Assembly (NCBI GenBank): GCA_035302405.1
Contig: DATGSR010000073.1
Span: 1 to 27,376, forward strand
DNA from: CALKWS01 sp035302405
GTDB lineage: Bacteria > Actinomycetota > Actinomycetes > Actinomycetales > Beutenbergiaceae
Direction: 5' to 3'
Length of the DNA: 27,376 bases
The stretch's first letter is position 1; each line of letters begins with the position of its first letter. The notes below the pieces were generated by a model, which saw nothing but the letters and a program-made list of their open reading frames with translations, ran no database searches and was not told where the DNA came from. Shown here one piece after another: positions 21,572 to 27,376 of the stretch. The position numbers were made by a program, and so were the translations under genes.

Positions 21572-23302
21572 CTATCGTGGCACGCCGGTGCGCGCCAGGA
21601 GTTCAGCGGCGTGCTGGCGGGCCGCATCCGAATCCTCCTCGCCGGAGAGCATACGGGCCAACTCCGCCTCGCGTCGCTCACCCTGGACGTGCTCGATATC
21701 ACTATTCGTGACGCCCTGACCCTCGGTGCGTTTGGTCACGACGAGGTGTTTCTCCGCGAACGCGGCCACCTGGGCGAGGTGGGTGATAACGATGACCTGG
21801 GTGTGGCGAGCCAACTCCGCCAGCCGCCGGCCGACCTCCACTGCTGCCCGTCCGCCCACACCGGCGTCGATCTCATCGAAGACGAAGGTGGGTAGCGGCT
21901 CCGCCTGACCGGCGCGGGACCGTGCCAGCGCAACCTCGATGGCTAGCATCACGCGGGACAGTTCGCCGCCAGAGGCACCCTTGCCCAGGGGGCGGGCCGG
22001 GGCTCCGGGGTGGGCGGTGAGTTGGAAGTGGACCTCGTCGGCGCCATGTTCGGCGGGTTCAGCCCGCGGTCGGACCTCGATATGTAGTCGGGCTCCACTC
22101 ATCGCCAGGGCGGCCAACTCCTCGGAGACCGTGGCGGCCATCTCCTCTGCCGCCCCTTGCCGGGACCGCGTCAACTCCGCGGCGAGGCTGGTGGCCGACG
22201 CCTCGGCGTCTTCCAACTCGGCCAGCAGTGCATCCCGACCGGCTCCGGGCGCCGTAAGTTCCCCGATGCGCCGGTGGGCGTCGCGGGAGAACTCCAGGAG
22301 TCGGTCCGCCGGGTCGGATTCGTCGTCGGTGGTGTCCGCGGGCAGGTATCGCTTGGCGAGGTCGGCGATCTGGGCGCGGCGCTGGTGCACGTACTCCAAC
22401 CTGGCAGGGTCCGCCTCCAAGCGGGCGGTGTAGTCGGCCGCTTCGGTGGCCAGGTCGGAAAGAAGGTATGAGGCCTGATCTAGTTGCTCCGACCAATGCT
22501 GCAGCGTTTCGTCGAACTCGGCGGCGGTCTGCAGGTGTCGGCGCGCGGCCTCCAGCAACGCCAGAACTGTCACATCATCGTCCTCCGGTGCGCCGGACAG
22601 CACGGCCCCGACCGCGGCGGCCGCAACGCGCAAGTCCTCGACATTGCCGAGCCGTTCGGCCTCGATGCGCAGGGCCTGGTCCTCACCGCGCTGCAGTTCC
22701 AGGGCATCGATCTGCTCCACCGCACTGTGGAGATGTTCCAGTTCGATAGCACGTTGCCCTTCGTGGGCATCCCACTCCTGCAGGGCCTGTGCCGCCTGCT
22801 GGTGGCGCCGGTGCGCGCCGGCGTAGTTCGCGAGGAGTTGGCGGTGGCCGGCGAAGTCGTCCAGTGCGGCGCGTTGGTGGGCCACGGAACGCAACCGTTG
22901 CTGGTCGGACTGTCCGTGTACTGTGACCAACCCCTCGCCCACTTCGGTCAAGAGGGCCGCGGGCACCGAACGTCCGCCCAAGTAGGCCCGTGAGCGGCCG
23001 TTCGCGCTCACGGTGCGAACCGCTAGCAATGCCTCCTCGTCCAGCAGTGCTCCCGCGTCGAGGGCGGCATGCAGCGCAGGATGGTCCTTGGGGGGAATCA
23101 GCCGACCTTCGGCGGTGGCCGCTTGTGCCCCCGGTCTTACCGCGCCGGTGTCCGCTTTTCGTCCCAGGATCAGGTCGAGACCGCTGAGCACCATGGTCTT
23201 TCCGGCGCCGGTCTCCCCGCTGATGACGGTCAGCCCCGGGGCGGGTTCGATTCGGGCGGAGGTGATCACGCCCAAGTCGGTGATCGCCAGTTCTTCGATC
23301 AT
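21572..23302 (-). CDS. recN: RecN DNA repair ATPase
   Basis: A 576-aa SMC-like protein used in double-strand break repair. Walker A is GETGAGKT (29-36) after MIEELAITDLGVI. A long coiled-coil middle follows, rich in Glu/Ala/Leu heptads (about 155-380). The C-terminal half has the ABC-type signature GASGGELSRVMLA and Walker B FVFDEIDAGVGG (about 472-484), then the THLAQVAAFA switch. The ATG at 23302 overlaps the nadK stop as ATGA; a much longer frame to 23677 is only nadK antisense-frame shadow. In many bacteria recN is SOS-controlled, but no LexA-type box is visible inside the cluster directly upstream, and its promoter is probably the cluster promoter. Confidence 0.95.
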   Translation of the reverse strand: MIEELAITDLGVITSARIEPAPGLTVISGETGAGKTMVLSGLDLILGRKADTGAVRPGAQAATAEGRLIPPKDHPALHAALDAGALLDEEALLAVRTVSANGRSRAYLGGRSVPAALLTEVGEGLVTVHGQSDQQRLRSVAHQRAALDDFAGHRQLLANYAGAHRRHQQAAQALQEWDAHEGQRAIELEHLHSAVEQIDALELQRGEDQALRIEAERLGNVEDLRVAAAAVGAVLSGAPEDDDVTVLALLEAARRHLQTAAEFDETLQHWSEQLDQASYLLSDLATEAADYTARLEADPARLEYVHQRRAQIADLAKRYLPADTTDDESDPADRLLEFSRDAHRRIGELTAPGAGRDALLAELEDAEASATSLAAELTRSRQGAAEEMAATVSEELAALAMSGARLHIEVRPRAEPAEHGADEVHFQLTAHPGAPARPLGKGASGGELSRVMLAIEVALARSRAGQAEPLPTFVFDEIDAGVGGRAAVEVGRRLAELARHTQVIVITHLAQVAAFAEKHLVVTKRTEGQGVTNSDIEHVQGERREAELARMLSGEEDSDAARQHAAELLARTGVPR

Positions 23303-24138
23303 GGTTGCTGCCCCGTCCCTCGCCACCCGTGCACCGGCAAATTGAACTTGTCGACCAGGCGTGCTGTGAACGGGGCGGTGTTGAACCGGGCCAGGCGAAC
23401 TGGTTCGTTGCCGCGCACCACATCGATATGCGCTCCGGGTGGTGCCACCATCCGGCGCTGCCCATCGCACCAGATGACCGCCGGTGTGTCGGAGCGGGTC
23501 AGGATCTCCACCGACATCCTGGAGTTCGGTCCGACCACCAGGGGGCGCGCGAACAGCGCGTGCGCGCTCACCGGCACCATCAGCATCGCTTCCACGTCCG
23601 GCCACACGACCGGTCCGCCGGCGGAGAAGGCGTACGCGGTTGAGCCGGTGGGGGTGGCCAGCACCACGCCGTCGCACCCGAACGTGGACAGTGCCCGCCC
23701 GTCGATGCCGAGCGCTACCTCGATCATCCGTTCACGTTGGTCCTTCTCCACGGAGACCTCGTTGATCGCCCATCCGGTATCGGTGGAGCCGTCGGGCTGT
23801 TGGATGGTGACATCCAGGGTGATGCGTTCTTCGACGGTGTAGTCCTGTTCGGCGGCACGGCGGACCAGGTCTGCGAGTTGTTCGACTTCGTACTCCGCCA
23901 GGAACCCCACATGCCCGAGGTTGATCCCCACCAGGGGCGTGTTGTGGCCCCGCACCATTTCGGCAGTGCGCAGGATGGTGCCGTCGCCGCCCAGCACAAT
24001 GGCGAGTTCGACGTCGTCCGCGCCGTGGGTGCTGACCGCTTCGATGCCGTATTTATCCAGTTCGCGGGCCACCACCTGGGCGGCGTGCTGCGCTTCCGGA
24101 CGGCTCGGGTGGCACTGGACCAGGAACTGCCTGCTCAT
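23299..24138 (-). CDS. nadK: NAD kinase
   Basis: A 279-aa NAD kinase (PpnK) that phosphorylates NAD to NADP with ATP or polyphosphate. The catalytic GGDGT is at 50-54, the NE pair of the NAD site at Asn126-Glu127 in INEVSVEK, and the glycine-rich CDGVVLATPTGSTAY at 155-169. The length is normal. ATG 24138 has GGGGGAG five bases upstream and overlaps the tlyA stop (ATGA). The order tlyA-nadK-recN is conserved across many Gram-positive bacteria, which supports the call. It is cytosolic. Confidence 0.96.
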   Translation of the reverse strand: MSRQFLVQCHPSRPEAQHAAQVVARELDKYGIEAVSTHGADDVELAIVLGGDGTILRTAEMVRGHNTPLVGINLGHVGFLAEYEVEQLADLVRRAAEQDYTVEERITLDVTIQQPDGSTDTGWAINEVSVEKDQRERMIEVALGIDGRALSTFGCDGVVLATPTGSTAYAFSAGGPVVWPDVEAMLMVPVSAHALFARPLVVGPNSRMSVEILTRSDTPAVIWCDGQRRMVAPPGAHIDVVRGNEPVRLARFNTAPFTARLVDKFNLPVHGWRGTGQQP

Positions 24139-24986
24139 GTTCGCTCCCCCGCCGGACCGTCTGCCACCGCGGCGCGGATGGCATCGTGAATTTGCTGTTC
24201 GCTCAACTCCGCCTGGTCCCGCACCTGGTTACCGGGTTGCCGCACGTGCAGGAAGTACTCCACGTTGCCCTGGGGGCCCGGTAGCGGACTGGGCACGACT
24301 GCCAGCACATCGAGGCGATGCTCCTGTGCGTGGGCGGCCACATGGGCCACGGCCCATTCGTGCAATGCCGGATCTCGCACCACTCCGCCGGAGCCGAGTC
24401 GTTCCCGCCCCACCTCGAACTGGGGCTTGACCATCAGCAGCATGTGCGCCGTGGGAGCGCTCACCCGGACCAGTGCAGGCAGCACGAGCGTCAAGGAGAT
24501 GAAGGACAGGTCAGCCACCACCAGCTCCGGGGCGGGCGCCACCTGTTCCGGTGTGAGGGTGCGCACGTTGGTGCGTTCCCGCACCGTGACCCGTTCGTCG
24601 GTGCGTAGCCGCCAATCGAGTTGTCCGTAACCGACGTCCACACTGACCACATGCGCCGCCCCCCGGCGCAAGAGCACGTCGGTGAAGCCGCCGGTGGAGG
24701 CGCCGGCGTCCAGCGCGCGCACACCTGTGATCCGCGGCGCCTGTTCCCCCAGCGCCTTTAGTGCCCCGGCCAACTTGTGTGCTCCCCGGGAGACGTAGTC
24801 CGGTTCATTTCCGCGCGGAGGCAGTACCCGTACCGCTTGGGCGGTGGCAACCTGGGTGGCCGGTTTGGTGGCGGGTTGCCCATCCAGCAGCACTGCGCCG
24901 TTGGCGATCAGTTCAGCGGCGTGGGCGCGTGATCGCGCCAAACCCCGTCGCACCAACTCGGCGTCGAGCCGAACGCGTTTACTCAC
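24135..24986 (-). CDS. tlyA: TlyA, 16S/23S rRNA 2'-O-ribose methyltransferase
   Basis: A 283-aa protein with an N-terminal S4 RNA-binding domain (RLDAELVRRGLARSR, residues 6-45) and an FtsJ/RrmJ-type methyltransferase domain with the SAM motif DAGASTGGF (93-101), then DVGYGQLDW and MVKPQFE. TlyA methylates cytidines of 16S and 23S rRNA (C1409 and C1920, E. coli numbering) in mycobacteria and sets capreomycin/viomycin sensitivity. GTG 24986 begins one base after the stop of the 46-aa gene. Its ribosome site is weak, so translation is probably coupled. A longer frame to 25121 is only the shadow of that small gene. Confidence 0.94.
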   Translation of the reverse strand: MSKRVRLDAELVRRGLARSRAHAAELIANGAVLLDGQPATKPATQVATAQAVRVLPPRGNEPDYVSRGAHKLAGALKALGEQAPRITGVRALDAGASTGGFTDVLLRRGAAHVVSVDVGYGQLDWRLRTDERVTVRERTNVRTLTPEQVAPAPELVVADLSFISLTLVLPALVRVSAPTAHMLLMVKPQFEVGRERLGSGGVVRDPALHEWAVAHVAAHAQEHRLDVLAVVPSPLPGPQGNVEYFLHVRQPGNQVRDQAELSEQQIHDAIRAAVADGPAGERT

Positions 24987-24987
24987 G

Positions 24988-25128
24988 TCAGTTCTCAGCG
25001 TCGGCCAATCGGTCCTGCAGGGTGCGGTGAAGCGCCTCGAAGGCGGGCACATGCGCAGCCACGTCGTCTTGCGGCAATCGTTCCACCGCCTGTAACGCCT
25101 CGGCGATCTCCTCAGATGCACTTCTCAC
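24988..25128 (-). CDS. Small conserved protein (46 aa) upstream of tlyA
   Basis: An open frame of 46 codons plus stop, starting VRSASEEIAEALQAVERL and ending LHRTLQDRLADAEN. It has a strong ribosome site, AAGGAGG, five bases before the GTG at 25128, and ends one base before the tlyA GTG. It lies 24 bases after the HAD gene. Actinobacteria commonly encode a short acidic helical protein of this type here (Rv1693 in M. tuberculosis), with a similar HVPAFEALHRTLQDRL ending. It is predicted to be all-helical and acidic, with no membrane segment. The function is unknown. It is easily missed by gene finders because of its length. Confidence 0.8.
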   Translation of the reverse strand: MRSASEEIAEALQAVERLPQDDVAAHVPAFEALHRTLQDRLADAEN

Positions 25129-25152
25129 TCCTGCCTCCTTCTGGTGCCCACG

Positions 25153-26223
25153 CTACCGCGCAAGCGCGCTACCCCCGGGGTCGACAAGGCTGATCTGTGG
25201 GAAATCGGCATCCAACGCGTTGTCCACACCCGCGGCGTCCGCCGCGGTCCAAGTCGCCGACGCAGCGGCACGCAATTCATCCAGAGTCAACTGGCGATCG
25301 CGGTCCAGCGCAACCTCCCGCCCGTCACGGCGCACGACGACGGTTCCGCCGTCAACGCGCGCGGCGGCCTCGCCGCACGCCCACCATTGCCCGTTTCGTT
25401 CCGGCACCGGATGCGGCCGGCTCAGCCAGCGAAGGTCGTCGGCCAGGAAGGTGGGGCGTTGCCCCCGGGCGGCTTGCAGGATCTGTGTCGGTCCGTCCAC
25501 CCCGGTGTTGACCCACAGCCCGGGGAACTGGGCGGCGCGGGCGCCTTCCAGGTCGGTATCCAACCGGTCGCCGACCACCAGCGGGCGGCGCGCACCACAT
25601 GCCCTGGCTGCCTGCTGGAAGATCTCGGGCGCCGGCTTGCCCGACGCGCGCGGCTGCTTGCCGGTAGCGGCCGCCACCGCTGCGACCAGCGCACCGTTAC
25701 CGGGCGCCAAGCCGTGCTCAGTGGGCAGGCTCTGGTCCAAGTTGGAGGCAATGTGTTCGGCTCCGCGTCCGATCGCGTAGGCGGCTTCGGCCAGATCCTT
25801 CCATGTCAGTTCCGGGTCGAAGCCCTGCACGACGACGGTGGCACCATCAGTAGCGGTGTCCACCACCGGTAGCCCTTCATCAGCGACGGCTTGTCGCAGT
25901 CCCCTCCCCCCGACCACGAACACCCGGGTGGCAGCGTCGGCCTCCTTAGCGATCAACGCAGCCACGGCCATCGCCGCCGTCATTACCTCCTCCGCACCGG
26001 TGGGAACGCCTAGTTCCGTGAGGTGGTCGGCCACGGTCCCGGGGGTTCGCGAGGCGTTGTTGGTGACGAACATGGTGCGCATACCGTGATCGCGCGCCTC
26101 GGCTACGGCACCGGGCGCGTGGGGCACCGGATCCGAGCCGCGGTAGATCACCCCGTCCAGATCAAGCAGACCGCAGTCGAAGGCCGTGTGCAAGGGCGCA
26201 CTCGTTGCCTGTAGGTGCGTCAC
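25153..26223 (-). CDS. HAD-IIA family phosphatase with C-terminal extension
   Basis: A 356-aa HAD hydrolase of the NagD/IIA type. Motif I is DLDG with Asp21 and Asp23, motif II is VTNNAS (Thr54-Asn55), motif III is Lys196 in SGKPAPE, and motif IV is GDRLDTD (218-224). The cap domain between motifs II and III is of the C2 type. About 85 residues follow the HAD core (from about 270), forming a separate small domain. The M. tuberculosis homologue in the same gene order (Rv1692) was reported as a glycerol-3-phosphate phosphatase, a plausible but unproven activity here. GTG 26223 shares one base with the TPR gene stop (TAGTG) and has GGAG eight bases upstream. Confidence 0.88.
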   Translation of the reverse strand: MTHLQATSAPLHTAFDCGLLDLDGVIYRGSDPVPHAPGAVAEARDHGMRTMFVTNNASRTPGTVADHLTELGVPTGAEEVMTAAMAVAALIAKEADAATRVFVVGGRGLRQAVADEGLPVVDTATDGATVVVQGFDPELTWKDLAEAAYAIGRGAEHIASNLDQSLPTEHGLAPGNGALVAAVAAATGKQPRASGKPAPEIFQQAARACGARRPLVVGDRLDTDLEGARAAQFPGLWVNTGVDGPTQILQAARGQRPTFLADDLRWLSRPHPVPERNGQWWACGEAAARVDGGTVVVRRDGREVALDRDRQLTLDELRAAASATWTAADAAGVDNALDADFPQISLVDPGGSALAR

Positions 26224-27143
26224 TATTCACGCTCCTGCTCCGGGGCGTCATCACCGCTCCTTGGGTCTCGATCGACGCCGTCGACCGCTCCTTCCGCGTC
26301 CGCCGAGTGCTCTGCCGGAAGTTCCATGAACACCACGTCCTCATCTTCCCGGGGCAACTTCGCCCGGAGTCGCGAGGCTTCCGCATCACGCCCCAGGGCT
26401 TCGAGCACCGCGGCTCGGTGCTCGGCAACACGGACCCGTTCGATCGGCCCGCCCTCACCGGCGACCTCTTCGAGGGCAAGGAGCGCTGCCTCTGGCTCCC
26501 CAAGATCCAAGCGCGCTCCGGACTCAACGATCGCAAGTTCCACACGCTCTGTGGTGCTCATGCCCGAGGGGGCTTCTGCTGCCAGAGCCAGCGCACGCTC
26601 GGGACGGCCCAGGCCACGTTCACAGTCGGCTTCGATCGCCCTGTGCAGGTCTTCCCCGGAAAGCCTGCGCACCGTTCGTAGTTCTCGCAACGCCTCCGCG
26701 TAGCGACCCAGTGCATAAGCCGTCAACGCGACCGCCTCGCGCACCACGTCGACCCGGCCGGCGCGGCGGGACGCTGCCTGGGCGTGGGCATACGCCAGTT
26801 CCGGGTCGGAATCGATCACCGAACCGGCCACCACCAGGTGCCTGGCCACCTGATCCGCATTGTTCTTCGATAGCGTCCGTAGCCGCGCGCGAACGCTGCG
26901 ATCCAAGTCCGCCGGCTGCACGTCCTCAGGCAGCGGCGGATCCAGGTCCTGGGACGCGCGCTCCCGGGCCTCACGCAAGCCGTCCGACTTTCGCGGGCCG
27001 GAGCCAGGCTTCTGCGCGCCGGAGCCAGGTTTCTGCGGACCTGAACGATATGACCCGGAACTTCCCCCGTTCCGAGCGCGCCTGGACCTAGCGTCACCTG
27101 GCCGGGAACGCCCAGCCCGGCCATCGCGTCTTTCTCCTCGCAC
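26223..27143 (-). CDS. TPR-like helical repeat protein, Rv1691-type
   Basis: A 306-aa protein. The first 55 or so residues are Arg/Gly/Ser-rich and basic, including a QKPGSG tandem repeat. The rest is helical with degenerate TPR-like pairs, for example VREAVALTAYALGRYAEAL, DLHRAIEADCERGLGRPERA and VAEHRAAVLEALGRDAEASRL. It ends in an acidic tail. It matches the position and build of M. tuberculosis Rv1691. No enzymatic motif is visible; a scaffolding or RNA-binding role for the basic end is only a guess. GTG 27143 has GAGGAG about five bases upstream. It is the first gene of the large cluster, just after the rRNA operon terminator. Confidence 0.82.
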   Translation of the reverse strand: MRGERRDGRAGRSRPGDARSRRARNGGSSGSYRSGPQKPGSGAQKPGSGPRKSDGLREARERASQDLDPPLPEDVQPADLDRSVRARLRTLSKNNADQVARHLVVAGSVIDSDPELAYAHAQAASRRAGRVDVVREAVALTAYALGRYAEALRELRTVRRLSGEDLHRAIEADCERGLGRPERALALAAEAPSGMSTTERVELAIVESGARLDLGEPEAALLALEEVAGEGGPIERVRVAEHRAAVLEALGRDAEASRLRAKLPREDEDVVFMELPAEHSADAEGAVDGVDRDPRSGDDAPEQERE

Positions 27144-27161
27144 GGCGCTCCTCGTTCTCTG

Positions 27162-27181
27162 CCCCGCTCACCCTAGCGGGG
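27162..27181. repeat. Inverted repeat just upstream of the TPR gene
   Basis: CCCCGC (27162-27167) and GCGGGG (27176-27181) form a perfect six-base dyad around eight bases. On the minus strand the loop contains TAGGGT, a TANNNT -10-like box. The element lies 18 bases before the GTG of the TPR gene. It may be an operator or promoter element of the large cluster, or a second terminator hairpin for the rRNA operon. Confidence 0.4.
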
Positions 27182-27199
27182 ATATATGTCCGGACACGA

Positions 27200-27234
27200 C
27201 TGAGGGCCACCCAGTGATACTGGATGGCCCTCAG
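27200..27234 (-). terminator. rRNA operon terminator hairpin after 5S rRNA
   Basis: CTGAGGGCCA (27200-27209) pairs perfectly with TGGCCCTCAG (27225-27234). Inside, after a single mismatch, CCAGT pairs with ACTGG around a three-base loop. This gives a 15-pair stem starting about ten bases past the 5S 3' end on the minus strand. There is no U-run, which is usual for actinobacterial terminators. Confidence 0.8.
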
Positions 27235-27243
27235 TGAAATGTT

Positions 27244-27361
27244 GTCCGGCGGCGACCTACTCTCCCACGCAGTCTCCCACGCAGTACCATCGGCGCAGAG
27301 GGGCTTAGCTTCCGGGTTCGGAATGGATCCGGGCGTTTCCCCCTCGCTATGACCGCCGTAA
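27244..27361 (-). rRNA. rrf: 5S ribosomal RNA
   Basis: About 118 bases. On the minus strand it begins TTACGGCGGTCATAGCG and has the universal core CCCGGATCCATTCCGAACCC followed by GGAAGCTAAGCC, GCCGATGGTACTGC and GGGAGAGTAGG, closing with CGCCGCCGG that pairs with the 5' CGGCGG. Helix IV is made of a direct repeat CTGCGTGG on either side of GAGA. The ends are set to within a few bases. The 15 bases to its right belong to the 23S-5S spacer, so the rest of the rrn operon lies beyond the window. Transcription runs toward the TPR gene and stops at the hairpin. Confidence 0.93.
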
Positions 27362-27376
27362 CTCTATGGAGATGTT

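Noticed and set aside
20361..21719. Plus-strand 452-aa open frame
   Set aside because: It is antisense to steA over nearly its whole length; its composition (His/Val/Gly/Asp-rich) is typical of a reverse-frame shadow in high-GC DNA and no family motif is visible.
23303..23677. N-terminal extension of recN to a start at 23677
   Set aside because: The extension lies inside nadK in another frame and is Arg/Gly-rich; ATG 23302 gives the canonical RecN N-terminus with an ATGA junction.

Overview
The window comes from a high-GC Gram-positive bacterium (Actinomycetota). It is probably a Micrococcales/Actinomycetales-type organism and not a mycobacterium. The evidence is strong G/C bias at third codon positions, many GTG starts, ATGA/GTGA/TGATG gene junctions, and two gene orders known from actinobacteria. 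One is sufR-sufB-sufD-sufC-sufS-sufU-sufT beside an ABC exporter and ctaA. The other is TPR protein - HAD phosphatase - small ORF - tlyA - nadK - recN - steA - steB - pyrG - NUDIX, which matches the M. tuberculosis Rv1691-Rv1700 block. I saw no insertion sequence, prophage, CRISPR array or tRNA. Almost all of the sequence is chromosomal core.

Layout. (1) 1-678, plus strand: a BioY-like biotin transporter S-component whose partners would lie outside the window. (2) 721-851: a short degenerate repeat array where bioY and the suf operon converge. (3) 828-7549, minus strand: an eight-gene iron-sulfur assembly operon, sufR-sufB-sufD-Rieske-sufC-sufS-sufU-sufT, most junctions overlapping. SufR is the probable [4Fe-4S]-sensing repressor, SufBC2D the scaffold, SufS/SufU the sulfur donor pair and SufT a maturation factor. 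(4) 7550-7851 (302 bases, the only gene-free stretch near 300): a candidate sufR promoter with small dyads, then a degenerate GGGCGAGGCC-type repeat array, then a -10-like box 7 bases before the ABC ATPase start. (5) 7852-10661, plus strand: ABC ATPase, ABC-2 permease and ctaA (heme A synthase). (6) 10662-10897: degenerate repeats each carrying a CCTGA core. (7) 10898-13050, minus strand: a ydbS/ydbT-type pair of bacterial PH-domain membrane proteins. (8) 13199-15639, minus strand: pyrG and a NUDIX (ADP-ribose pyrophosphatase-like) gene. (9) 15682-27143, minus strand: an eleven-gene, nearly gapless cluster. In transcription order it is TPR protein, HAD-IIA phosphatase, 46-aa protein, tlyA, nadK, recN, steA, steB/mctB, a MraY/WecA-like membrane protein, murJ and a GT4 glycosyltransferase. 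(10) 27200-27361: the end of an rRNA operon, with 5S rRNA on the minus strand followed by a strong hairpin.

How the genes work together. The left half is iron-sulfur and heme/cytochrome oxidase biogenesis. The right half joins nucleotide and NADP supply (pyrG, nadK), DNA repair (recN), rRNA modification (tlyA) and a cell-envelope module. In that module SteA/SteB (cell separation in Corynebacterium glutamicum) sit directly upstream of an uncharacterised polyprenyl-phosphate transferase-like protein, the lipid II flippase MurJ and a GT4 glycosyltransferase. The overlapping reading frames suggest co-expression. The best candidate for an undescribed function is the MraY-like gene at 18377-19237 and its coupling to murJ.

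All protein calls were made by reading motifs by eye. No database search or computation was run.
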